The notes under the pieces were generated by a model, which made no database searches, was not told where the DNA came from, and saw nothing but the letters and a program-made list of their open reading frames with translations. From Eudorina sp. 2006-703-Eu-15 (lineage: Eukaryota; Chlorophyta; Chlorophyceae; Chlamydomonadales; Volvocaceae), in contig BDSI01000114.1 of assembly GCA_003117195.1 (NCBI GenBank), positions 200,176-264,175 on the forward strand: a stretch of DNA of 64,000 bases, given 5' to 3'. Below, one piece after another: positions 32,301-42,267 of this stretch; within the stretch, counting starts at the first letter, position 1, and the number at the start of each line of letters is the position of its first letter. The position numbers and the translations under genes were made by a program.

Positions 32301-33649
32301 GGAAGAGGTGCCGCGCAAGGCCCACCCGACACCACCCCATCCATCCATCGGGTCATCTTTCGCTTTAATGCCATCGATGTCTTTCTCAGCTGGGCCGCGG
32401 GTTGAGCGCTCCCGGGAGGGGGATCAACGCAACGGATTACCCCCGCCAGCTGTTATCGGTACCCCCACCGGCGCAGGTGTTTACCTCCCTCCACCATGTC
32501 GCTACCCTATCCCCTTCCTTGGCCCCATCCCGCGCACCTCAGCACCACCACAGCCGCTCGCACCTCCCTCGGCCCCCCACCCCCTTCAGCGCAGCGCAAT
32601 TTGAATTTGTCTACCAATGTCCTATACCCACCCCCTTCCCCTTCGGTCCCTGCCCACTGCAGGCAGCACACCTGGGTGCGACCTGGCCACCTGTTCACCA
32701 AGGGCCCGGGCACCTACAAGATCCCCTCCGTCAACGATATCCCCGTCGACTTCCGCGTGCAGCTGCTGGCCGACGCGCCCAACGTGCGGGCCATCCATTC
32801 CTCCAAGGTGCGGCACCGTACCGCGCGTTGCGGCGGCACTCTCCCTTGGCGCGAGCTTGGCACGGCCCCCGGCACAGCCCCCGGCTGCGCGTGACCGCAC
32901 GTGCCCCCTACCTGCGCACATTGCCGGCCCGGCACGGTACGGCACGGTACGGTACGGCACGGTACGGCACGGTGCTGCACACCCGATCCTCCTTTCTGTT
33001 TCTATGCCACACGTCGCCTCTCCGGGGTCCGCCACCATCGCCACTACTGCCGCCACTGCCGCCACCACCACCGCCATCACCGCCACCGCCACCAACACCC
33101 AAACCCACAGGCTGTGGGCGAGCCGCCCTTCCACCTGGGCGCCTCCGTGTTCTTCGCCCTCAAGGTGAGGCTCTGGAGAACATGATCCTAGCTGGACATG
33201 TGGTACTGTCTTACCTACAGAACTCGATCAGGTCACATCCATTAATGGATTGAGAATCATGTTTCAGTGGACCCCGTGGGTCATGGGTGGTGAAGGCCAC
33301 GCAGCCCAGTCATACGGAGATATCGCTCTCACGGCGTGCTCAGGGTTTCTTCGAATGTCTGTGAGCGGCGACTGGCGGGTTGCCGCGGGTCGCCCTTGCG
33401 TTGCTGTTACACAAACTTGACCGCGAAGAAGAAGCGTGTGCTGACGGGGATGTGGGGGGGGTGCGGTGTGGTGCGGTTCTCCGCCCTGCCGCCCTGCCGC
33501 GCTGCCGCACCGCAGGAGGCGGTGTACGCCGCACGCGAGGCCGCGGGCATCCCGGGCTACTTCGTGTTGGACGCGCCCGCCACGCCCGAGCGCCTGCGGC
33601 TGCTGTGTGCCGACGAAGTGGTGAAGCCGTACGCGCAGCCGGACATTAG
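15438..33649 (+). CDS. XDH: xanthine dehydrogenase, at least 29 exons (last exon not placed)
   Basis: Exons: 15438-15549, 15765-15929, 16241-16418, 17256-17671, 18101-18276, 19434-19570, 19879-20055, 20866-20993, 22444-22728, 23135-23174, 23470-23540, 23847-23915, 24781-24906, 25347-25463, 25855-26001, 26275-26340, 26798-26890, 27692-27760, 28263-28401, 28758-28918, 29657-29773, 30151-30507, 30818-30987, 31157-31349, 31792-31857, 32139-32203, 32663-32807, 33111-33164, 33515-33649; about 1392 aa. It oxidises hypoxanthine to xanthine to urate with NAD+, in purine catabolism. 2Fe-2S domains: [12 protein letters not shown] (Cys48/53/56), then [11 protein letters not shown] and NLCRCTGYRP. FAD domain: [28 protein letters not shown]. 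Molybdopterin domain: [42 protein letters not shown], and [11 protein letters not shown] with the catalytic Glu at about 1333. A roughly 70-residue Gly/Ala/Cys-rich insert follows the Fe-S domains. Exon 9 needs two single-base insertions to stay in frame. The final codons lie after 33649. Confidence 0.95.
18285..18835. repeat. G-rich minisatellite in XDH intron 5
   Basis: Repeated combinations of GGGCTGGGTGGGTTGGGCT and GGTGTGGTGAGTGGGCTG form a higher-order unit of roughly 100 bases, about five times over. The strand is almost free of A, so several frames are open across it. Confidence 0.9.
19285..19395. repeat. 15-bp minisatellite in XDH intron 5
   Basis: About seven imperfect copies of CCCCGCCGTGTATGA lie shortly before the exon starting at 19434. 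GAC/GCC and GTGTATG/GTGCATG variants are interspersed. Confidence 0.9.
21226..22392. repeat. 24-bp minisatellite filling XDH intron 8
   Basis: Roughly 48 copies of CCCCGCTTCCCCGCCTCTGTGGTG run through the intron (20994-22443). Many are perfect; copies between about 21390 and 21840 carry small deletions. The period is a multiple of three, so long artefactual ORFs run across it on both strands. Confidence 0.97.
22738..22955. repeat. GGGTC/GGGGC simple repeat in XDH intron 9
   Basis: About 20 tandem GGGTC units grade into GGGCC/GGGGC units. It is dense in runs of three or more G, so it could form G-quadruplexes on the coding strand. Confidence 0.95.
23345..23390 (+). repeat. dispersed 40-base intron element, copy a
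   Basis: GCAGCGCAGTTTGGATTTGC then CTACCAATTTCCGATACACA. The same block recurs at about 29090 (inverted), 29546 and 32588, all in XDH introns. Confidence 0.7.
23916..24145. repeat. GGGGT microsatellite with long poly-G runs in XDH intron 12
   Basis: GGGGT units are interrupted by two G-only runs of more than 20 bases (about 23987-24010 and 24067-24089). Run lengths in such tracts are often wrong in assemblies. Confidence 0.95.
24455..24510 (+). repeat. retroelement-like 3' end abutting the ATCC microsatellite, copy A
   Basis: CTTGCCCTGGGTTACACCG then TTGATCCCTTTGGGGTCCGC and TGTAACGTTCGTTCATCC. It matches the copies at 43978 and 49098 and runs straight into the (ATCC)n array. The layout fits a 5'-truncated non-LTR element with a short-repeat tail. 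Confidence 0.7.
24511..24742. repeat. (ATCC)n microsatellite in XDH intron 12
   Basis: About 58 perfect tandem ATCC units lie directly after the retroelement-like 3' end and shortly before the exon starting at 24781. Confidence 0.98.
29090..29140 (-). repeat. dispersed 40-base intron element, copy b (inverted)
   Basis: GGGTATAGGAAATTGGTGGA then CATATTCAAACTGCGCTGC is the reverse complement of the block at 32588, with few differences. Confidence 0.7.
29351..29395. repeat. TA dinucleotide repeat in XDH intron 20
   Basis: An almost pure TA run of about 35 bases is followed by TATATATATTTATG and a short TG run. Confidence 0.95.
29546..29590 (+). repeat. dispersed 40-base intron element, copy c
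   Basis: GCAGCGCAGTATGAAAATGT then CTACCAATGTCCTACATCC, matching copy d at 32588. Confidence 0.7.
29935..30092. repeat. (ACCCAC)n microsatellite in XDH intron 21
   Basis: About 26 perfect units of a 6-base repeat lie some 60 bases before the acceptor of the exon at 30151. The downstream GCTTACACCCCC segment is itself duplicated. Confidence 0.97.
31684..31756 (-). repeat. degenerate tRNA-like sequence (SINE-type) in XDH intron 24
   Basis: The complement reads GGCTTCCTAATGGGAAAGAC, then ACTGGCATTCTGTCCAGAG, then GTGGTTCGAATCCCGG. This gives an A-box/D-arm-like segment, an anticodon-arm-like hairpin (CTGG/CCAG) and a good B box (GGTTCGAATCCC). The T stem has mismatches and the anticodon loop has 8 bases, so a functional tRNA is unlikely. 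A tRNA-derived SINE head or tRNA relic is more likely. Confidence 0.5.
32588..32632 (+). repeat. dispersed 40-base intron element, copy d
   Basis: GCAGCGCAATTTGAATTTGT then CTACCAATGTCCTATACCC. Four copies in one gene's introns suggest a short mobile or duplicated element. Confidence 0.7.
33262..33290 (-). repeat. dispersed short element, partial inverted copy
   Basis: TTTCAGTGGACCCCGTGGGT then CATGGGTGGTG is the reverse complement of the CACC-ATGACCC-GGGGTCCACTG core seen at 38853. It lies in the last identified XDH intron. Confidence 0.5.
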
Positions 33650-36600
33650 GTACGGCACGGTGTTGGATTCAGTTGTGCGGTCGAGTCGCGAACCGGCCGT
33701 CAGGACCGGATACTGCGGACTGGTCCCTCCCTACCCTGCGCTGCCTTACCGGCGTTTCCTGCTCTTGTTTCGTTATAATTGCATTGGTCGTAGTTGTTGT
33801 TCTTGTTGCTGCTGCTGTCGCTATTTCTGGGTGGCGGGGAGCGGTCCCTGCCAACGCATTGGCGGGGCGGTATCCGCCACGGCTTATCGGCCATAAGGGG
33901 GCGCTCCAGGGTGGGTGCTAATCACGATGCAGCTGCTGGCCGCTGTGTACTGCATAGGGAATCTCAGCTTTTCCGCAGCATGTATTCTATGAGGCTGTGA
34001 TCATGCATTTACAACAGTGACCATGAGCGCGTCCCTGAGCCCTGACTGATGTCATCACGCTGAACGTCATCATGTTCTTTGCGATCGCCCTCAGGCCCAA
34101 GATAAGCTGCTAAGGAGTAGGCAGGCGCTGCGGCTCTTCCGTGGAGGATGGAGTGAGGACACGCCGCCGCCGGCGGCCGTAATGTCATCTAGCCGGAACT
34201 GGCGCTTTACCTCATTCTGGCGGCAGTAGCAAGTACACATTGAAGAACACGCTTGGGTTTGGGGGTTAATTAACAGTAATCGCCGATTGCCAAGAGGCTG
34301 ACACCGGCTGCAAACCGTTGATGGTGAGGGCGATCGTGAGCGTTGTCGATGAAGATGGTCGATCAGTACGACGGTCGGTTTATTACGACGGACGGTTGTG
34401 TGGTGGTTTGCACGGCAATTTGGCGTGTAGGCTTCCACCTACGCCCAGACGCGGCTTGCCTGCTGGGTGCGGTTATTGGCGCATCTGAGCCAGTGACCGG
34501 CGTATCAATGTGGTGAGGTGGTTGGCTTTGGCGCTGTGAGCCTTGGCTGCGCTAATGTGACCTGCGGGAGCGCATGCATTGAGGGCGCGGCTTAAAGCAC
34601 TGCACATATTAACGCGCACCTGCACTTGCACCTAATCTGTATTTCCTGTGATGGGTATGGATGTATGGTACCGTATGTTCGATCATACGTGTTCACGCGT
34701 GCCCTCTGGCCTGGTGATGCTTGGCTGCCTGTCCTGTGTTATGTACGCGCCGCCGCCGCCGCCGGCACCACCATCGCCGTTGTACCGGGCGGATTTCGGA
34801 TGGTGGTCAAGCTCTGCCTGCGCTGGTGTACGGTTTTAGGAGAACCGCCACCCATGGCGCATAGGGGGACAAGGTGAGCCAAACCCTGTTACTGTTTATC
34901 TGTGGTCCGCGCTTTCAAGCATACTGACATTGGGTCGCTGCACAGCCGACCACCCGCCTGCCCCAGGGCGTTTGATGGGGGCGATTTTGTCAGGACCAGC
35001 CCCCTCAATGCCGCGGGCAGCGACTTGGCCATGATGGTGGCAACAATGTGTTTCATGATAAGCCCGCCCAGAGCACAATATGTGTTTGGCTTTGAAAGTT
35101 GTGTTAGGGAAGGTGGGTGCGGTACGTGACTATCAGGTGGCAGCAACACGTGGCTCCATGCCAAAGCTGAAATTGACGTCTTCCTGTTTTACCGAAGTTA
35201 GGAGATCCTTGTGGAAGCCCGGGTCATGAATTCTGTGTCCATCGTGCAAACCTGGTACGTGAGGAGCTGAGGACGGGCATGCCTGCCGAACTTCACACTT
35301 CCAGGGGTGACGGAACTTTGCGCGCATGGCACACACACTGACCATGCGTTAAAACTTGCATTGCTGTAACACACGATATCTGGCTGCTGGCCCTCTCACC
35401 CTCTCTCAAAACCATACGGCAGCTGCCGCCACAGTTTCACGTCAATCATCGTGAACAGTTACCGCCTCACATGCGACCCAGCCCAGGGACGCATGAAGCT
35501 CCGTCAAGCTTCTGACGTTGGCCAAATATGATATGTCTGCACCGCGGTATACCACAAGGTTCTTAACTCACGACCCGGCATACTGCCCAGTGAGTGGTGC
35601 ATTCGGCAATGTTCCTCGCCACGGCCATCGCCTCATTAGGATCACCCATTCGAAGGCAATGAGGCCTGATCCCCGGGCATTGGGGCCTCGCAAGAAGCCG
35701 CCCACCAAACTCGCCTGGTATTGACATTTGAGGGCGGTACAAACGGCATACAGAGCATTTGCCCGTCTCACCCTGTGGCAGGACTGAACTGGGCAACTGG
35801 CCGTGCTGACACAGAACACACGCGCCGCGCGTGCGTGCTTCAACCCGCATGCTGGCGCCGCATGTCATTGCACGAGCTCCTGATGATATGTGAATTATGT
35901 GTGCACGCGTTACGCATGCAGCATATGCAACATATGGGTAGGACGTGTATTCGTGCCCGCGACAGCACTACTCCTGCATTGGTCGGTCGGCAGAGATTGC
36001 CCCATGCCGGTGCTCGTTGTGCCATCATGTCCACTGACACCGCGCGCCCCCATCCCGGGCTTGCAGACGGACGCGAGGTAATGCGGTCATGCTATCTGAG
36101 CAGCGCGCGTCTTTGGTCATCGTGCCATTGCTAACTACTTCTCCGGACTGGGACCCCATCCGATCACGTCTGCGCTACGATACTCCAGCGCTACCATTGC
36201 CCGTGGCATGATCAAAGCCAGTTACGCCAGCACCCCGCACGCTACCCTCCATTAGCTGCCCCACAAACATGGCACTGCTACTCCATGCATGGTGCCTGCA
36301 GCAGCACAGCCGATCTACACTTTGCCATACTCACAAACGCAATCACATTTGCATGCGCGCATCGAGCAGTCTGTTCACTCTCATTCGCCAGGGCCCTCCC
36401 CCCAAGTAATCACGCCTGTGTCGACCCTCGTAATATTGTCGTTGGGCGTCCAGCTTGTATGGGTCGTGACATAATGGAATGGCGCTCCACCAAGCGAAAC
36501 CGTCACCAATCGGCCCCATGACGCTATGCGGGCCTAATGTCGGCATGTCAGTAGCCTGATAAGGACGCCACCGCCATCACACAGAACCCGCGCAGTTGGG

Positions 36601-36661
36601 CACCAGCGTGATAGCCAAGCAGGGCGTCCCACACACCACCATTCGGTCCGAAATTCGTTGT
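33650..36661. other. convergent intergenic region, no gene identified
   Basis: The end of XDH (a few terminal codons and the 3' UTR) should lie in the first few hundred bases; I could not pick the last acceptor. The Cas1p-like gene ends at 36662 on the other strand. Between them are only short open frames. A minus-strand stretch near 35570-35700 reading MGDPNEAMAVARNIAEC looks protein-like but isolated. No RNA gene or tandem repeat is obvious. Confidence 0.4.
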
Positions 36662-39600
36662 CTACGCCCAAAGCTTGCCGGTCGCTGTATAGATGACGGC
36701 CACGACGCCGTACAGCAGAACGCCAGACACAGCCATCAGGATAACGTTGCGCAGGAGCAGAGCGTTGTTCGAGTGTGGCACCGCAGCGTTCTTCAGGCTG
36801 TTGGTCAGATCGAAGAAACGGTGGCTGACCAGGATGTACACTGCGCGAGGGAAGGACAGACAGATGGTGTTGGTGGCCAGCGCATCACGACCCAAGCGCT
36901 GGGGCAACAAAGCGGCGTTCTGCTGCCAGCGGTGGCCATACAAGACTCGCAAAGACGTTTGTCAAGGCCAAAGTGTGCGAATTTAATTACGACGGCTTCG
37001 GGAACCCCATTGTAAAGAGATGCTACTCCCGGCGGTGCGAACCACTTACGTGCAGACACCAGCGCGAAGTTCAGCAGCGGGTAGCCTGGAATCAGGACCA
37101 GCAGGCTCTTCGGCTGGCCGTCCGGAATGTCGGTCTTCATCCAGATGTGGAACTGTGGGCCAGCAGGACCAGCAGGGACAGGCAGCCGACGCGGGGTGGT
37201 CCACGCACATGCGCAGGTCGGTCACGCCACGCACGAAATATCATGAAATCAGAGCAGCGCTCCCAGGGGCAAACAGAGGCAGCTGCCGCAACGCCGGGCT
37301 GGCAAAGAGGAGGACTGGCCCTGCGCCATGCAATCGTTCGAGCCATGTACGTGTGGCGGCGTTCGAGAGTCACAACCAAAACACTCTTGGCGTCTTCCTG
37401 TGCCGTACCTGCGAGATGTACGTCTCCAGGGTAATGCAGCCCAGCCAGCCGTACAGGCGCATAGCGTGGACCCGCAGCCACGGAGTAATGTTGCGGACGA
37501 TGATCCACAGGGTGATCGGGATCCACGAGGTGTACGGATGGATCTGATTGTACTCGTACTTCGGCCTGGTGTAGACGGTAGTGTAGTACACGTAACCAAT
37601 GGCAGCACAGGCCGCCAAAATCACGGTGCGCATGGTGTAGCGGCGCATGACGGGTGCCTCATCAATGTACTTGAGGATGGCGGACGCGTACGGGTGCATC
37701 AGCGCGCACAGCATGCCGTACACCCAGATGTACCGGTCCAGGCCAGAGCGGAAGTACCACTCTGCAACAAGACACGCGGCGGCGGCACAGCAGCCAACAA
37801 TAGTCCAACAATGATTTGCATCAACAAGGGCGGGATAATGGTAGTCAGGAGATGGGCCCCGAGGGAAACCTGCCATGGCCAATGACCCATTCCTAGCTAT
37901 GGCCCTCCCCACCACATCCCAAACCTGCGTCACACCACCTCCACAAGCGACAACAACTGTCCCAGCCCTCTGGCCTCTGAGCCTCCCTCGAGCGCACCGT
38001 GCAGCACGTCGTCAGTGGGCTTGCGCGGATCAGAGTAGCCCATAATGGACTTGAATGGCGACCAGATCGCGTAGAATACGGGCTTCAGGTCCCAGGTGAT
38101 GAAGATGAAGACAAAGCACAAAATAATCCTGCGGCAGGCAATAAGAAACGGCATCGTGAAGAGGCGGCGTAAGAAGGGAAACCCCAACTCGGCCCAGAAT
38201 GTACGTTCAACGAACTGAGAACCAGAGACCCACACGCGCCGAAGCAGACAAGGAGCAAGGGTGGCTGCCGCAGCGGCATGGATGCCAGCACTTCATCCCA
38301 TGGGAAGAACGTTCCCATACAAGGCGTCGCACAACAATGTCCGGATCGCTGCTGCTGCGCCCCGGGCACGTTGGGGTGTTTGAAGACCTTGCACGGGGAC
38401 TTCACGGCGCAGCGACCAATTTAGTTACCCGGATACGGCCGATACAACAATCCGGGGGGGCAATCCCTTCGCTTAAAATCTTCGCTTCCAGCTCAAACTC
38501 TCATTGCACTCGTCCGTATGCTGCCGTGTCAGGTCCTAATGCCCCTCCCGGCTCACTTGACCAACAGCCAGGCGTGGTTGGTGTTGAGCTGTGGCGCGAT
38601 GGCGAGGGCCACATACACGAAAACCGTGAAGATGGTGTGCATGGGGCAGATGTAGTACAGCATATAGCTGTTGTTCAGCATCACGCAAGTGAAGAACACA
38701 AGGAAGTTCAGGCGCCAGAGCATTTGCGCAAAGCTGCGAAATTGTTGCGGGGGAGGGCGCAAGGGAGGGGTGAAGAAAGGGGGGGGTCGGGGCGTCAGAG
38801 AGTATGGCGCCGGCAACAAAGCTACGACAGGACCGGGGGACAGGACGCAAAGGAGGCTACGGCTGTCACCGATGACCCATGGGGTCCACTGTAACATCAT
38901 GAACAAATGCCTAGTCAGCACTTAAGGACAGACCTCAACGGGCGAAGCGGGCTTGTATAAAAAACGCACTTACCGGCCGATGCAGAAATCACCGGTCTTG
39001 TAGTAGTACGAGAAGTTGCCAAAGCCAGTCATCCAGACGTAGGCGGCAATGAAGATACGGATAGCGTTGTACACCTCCGCGGCCTCGTAGTAGTGATACA
39101 GCAAGAAGAGGATCTGCAACGTGCAATCAGGTCAACGCATGCCGGGAGCCACGTCATCTCTCATGTTCACGAGCAAGATTTCCAAACAGTTTCTCAAGGC
39201 AGCAAAGTGACATCTTTCGCCTGACTGTGAAGATTGAACAAGGCTCCCAAACGCTGCACAGGGCGGCAGGCAGCGCAATGTGGGTGGCGCCTTGGAACGC
39301 TGTGCCCACTGCACCACCAATTAATTACTTCCGTCTCCACCAAGCCTAGGCGTGCGCCAAATCGGTGTTACGGTGAGTTTGGCATGCGCATGCGAACATA
39401 GTCCCATGGTCGAAAATTTACTAATACTAGGTAAATCCAATCCTAAACCCTCCTCCCATCCCGAGGAACAGGGAATCGACCCCAGTATGACGTAAAAAGA
39501 CGGCCTTTCCCAGTAACGAAATTCGAGCATGTTCTCTCAACCCAGATCATCTTGCAACCCAAATCACGAACCCAGATCTTGACATATATTATCGCTGTAG

Positions 39601-41267
39601 TCACAGCAAGGCGCTGGCGACTCAGAAGCACGAGTCCGCCGATGACACAACCCGGGACTCAACCCGCGGGTGACCCTACCCGGTCGAGTGCCCGGCTGCC
39701 GAAGGTGCCGTGCATCTATGGCTGACCCGTCCCGACCCAGATGTGCACCTGCATCCAGCCCTTCCATTCCTCCGTCTGAGGACGGTTGAGCAGCAACGGC
39801 ATCTTGAACGCTCGAATAGAGCTGCCCACCGCCACCGAAGTCAGGACGACAAACAGGAAAACGAACACGTCACGGCTGTACGACTTCTCGCCGTCAGGGA
39901 CGATGGTGGTACGGTCAGCCACGAAGTACCACAGTATGAGCAGCCCAAACTCCACCACCTGGCGTAGCACGAGACGGTGCTGGATGAGGGCGGGGCGCTT
40001 CATCAGCAGGCACGAGACGAGGCCAGAGTTGGCCATGCTCTCCAGCATGTTGCTGTGGGCGCCGTAAGCCTTGCCGGACTCGTGCGAGTCTGCCGGGGCG
40101 GCGGTCACTGAAGCCTTGGCGTCGCCATTGGGCGCCGAGCCACCGTTGGCAAGCAGCTTGGCAGACTCTGCGTTGCGGCTCTCCTCATCCGCCTCATCGT
40201 GCTCGCGACGGGGCGGCCTGGGGGTAAGTACAGGCAGTTGGCGCCAGGGCAAAAGAAGTTGATCACGGACAAACAGCACCCAAACCTAGTCAACCCCAAC
40301 AGCATTACAGAACCTTATCAGATAGTACACTCTCGTTGCCTTGGACGAAGTGCTGCCGACTCAATACCCGGGGCCGCGACTCCCACGGCCCACCGGCAGA
40401 GCGCATCAACCAAAATATTCATTTACAAATGTAGAAACATATGCACATGTACAATAAAATATAAGCAAGACCTTGCAACGGCCACTCCCACTCCAAACTA
40501 GTGTACTTTTATTCCAACGCCTACCGCGTATAATGAAGGTACTCAGCGAACGCATAAATCAGCAGAGACCATGCAAACGCTACGAAGAGGGTCACCTGTG
40601 ACGGGCAATAAGGAAAGCGTAAACAAAAGTAAACCGCAACAGCCGGCACAGACTTGTCCATGCAGACCAGAACATACCTGTCCAGATGACAGCGGAGCGA
40701 CAAGAATCGCCATCGTGGCGGACTGTCGCAGGCCTGTGCGTCTTGCTCCTGAGATTGCGCCGGCTAACAGTAGCGACTGAACCCAGTAGTTACGCTCGCC
40801 AGGCCGACACTTTGGAAACCTGTGTTATTTGCGTAACAGTCAATACAAATTCATCGGTCGCAGGCAGCTGTGCACCCAGCAGATACGGGGCACTAGTCGC
40901 CAATCGCGAGCGCCCAAACCACTATTTCGTAAATCAATGGTCAGTCATCCTAAAGAAAATAGCAACATATGCCAATTCTTATGCAGCATGGAGGCATAGT
41001 CTCTTTTAGAGCGTCCGGGAAATAAAATGCCGTACAAATCGTTGTTACCTGCTGCACGCGATGTGGCCGAGAATTTATGTAAGAAATAGTTATTGGCAGT
41101 TTCACTTTGTAAGACGAATGTGAACATGTTTTTTTAACCTGGTCTATTTCGCAGCCGTACGGTGCCCATCTTAACGTAAACTGAAACCCCACTGGTCGTG
41201 TGCACGCGGTTACCAGCCACAAATAAATTACATTTACAATGTTTACTATCATGAGAGGCTTAAACAT
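36662..41267 (-). CDS. Cas1p/RWA-type 10-TM acetyltransferase, 9 exons
   Basis: Exons on the complement: 41267-41139, 40595-40525, 40217-39749, 39113-38974, 38733-38557, 38128-37998, 37761-37409, 37152-37050, about 36945-36662. Total 1857 nt (618 aa). Diagnostic blocks of the Cas1p 10-TM acyltransferase family: [107 protein letters not shown] and [13 protein letters not shown]. This is the fold of plant RWA proteins and the membrane half of CASD1, which O-acetylate polysaccharides or sialic acid in the Golgi. No separate GDSL-type esterase domain is seen, as in RWA; the protein starts with a single hydrophobic segment ([19 protein letters not shown]). Residues about 68-120 form an acidic, probably cytosolic loop. 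The start of the last exon (needs an acceptor GCGAG at 36946-36950) is the least certain junction. Confidence 0.88.
38853..38908 (+). repeat. dispersed short element, copy in Cas1p-like gene intron
   Basis: GGCTGTCACCGATGACCCAT then GGGGTCCACTGTAACATCAT. This is one of the best-conserved copies of the family; it lies in an intron, opposite to the gene's strand. Confidence 0.7.
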
Positions 41268-41609
41268 GGCTATCGCTTGTTGTGCCCCGAAGTAGGCGAA
41301 TCCCAATGATGTTCTGTGATGGCGTGCGAGACACACGGCGTCTCGCGCTCATGATGCTTCCCTGAGCGTGCACTCAACCTGTACATCCATCGCCAAAAGG
41401 CCGGCCTTGCTTATCTTCGTACTTCTGCCACCCGCAAGACGGAGGCGTCGGGTCGTCCTCTGCACGGCCAGCGTGCGCATCCGCCGCTGTCCGGCGGATC
41501 CCGGCCACGAACAGGCCCGCGCTGGAACAGGCACTGCACCGTTGCCCCACACCGCCACACCGCAACGACGCCTTCCCATGCTCCCTCAGCGCAATGCCGC
41601 CCTCCCGTA
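41268..41609. promoter_or_regulatory. shared promoter region of two divergent genes
   Basis: Only 342 bases separate the ATG of the Cas1p-like gene (41267, -) from the ATG of the methyltransferase gene (41610, +), so both promoters and 5' UTRs must fit here. No TATA-like box or known motif stands out. The half nearer the methyltransferase is much richer in G and C. Confidence 0.6.
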
Positions 41610-42229
41610 ATGGCTGACACCCACGACAGCACGCAACAGCGCAAATGGGAGGCCTACTACGCCACGGACCCGTTGACGGCCCCCTGGGACACGCACGCCG
41701 TCTCCTCCCAGCTTCGATCCTACCTCTGCTCCTGCCCGAGCCCTGACGGGAGCACAGGCGCAGGCGGCCACTCCTCCGGGGCGAGGCGAGCGGACCACGC
41801 CGATGGCCCCAGCGGCTCAACGCCCCACCGTGTGCATCCCATCCCCCATTCGAGCCACCTGTGCTCTCATGAGAAGCCGGCGCCAGGAAGGCCCCTGGAA
41901 GACAGCCCCCCGCTCACCCGCAAGCTGGCCCAGATGTCCGGGCGGGGGGCATCGTCCGGGCATTGGAGCTGTGCTGCGGCACTGGGGCGTCGCTGGCGTT
42001 CATGCGGCAACTGGTGCGTGGGTGGGTGGGTGGGTGGGTGGGTGGGTGGGTGGGTGGGTGGGTGGGTGGGTGGGTGGGTGGGTGGGTGGTGGGTGGGTGG
42101 GTGGGTGGGTGGGTGGGTGGGTGGGTGGGTGGGTGGGTGGGTGGGTGGGTGGGTGGGTGGTGGGTGGGTGGGTGGGTGGGTGGGTGGGTGGGTGGGTGGG
42201 TGGGTGGGTGGGTGGGTGGGTGGGTGGGT

Positions 42230-42267
<38 letters not shown>

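Noticed and set aside
39600..39700. Second tRNA-derived element (GGGACTCAACCC on the plus strand)
   Set aside because: It resembles a B box on the complement, but no matching A box or arms could be found.
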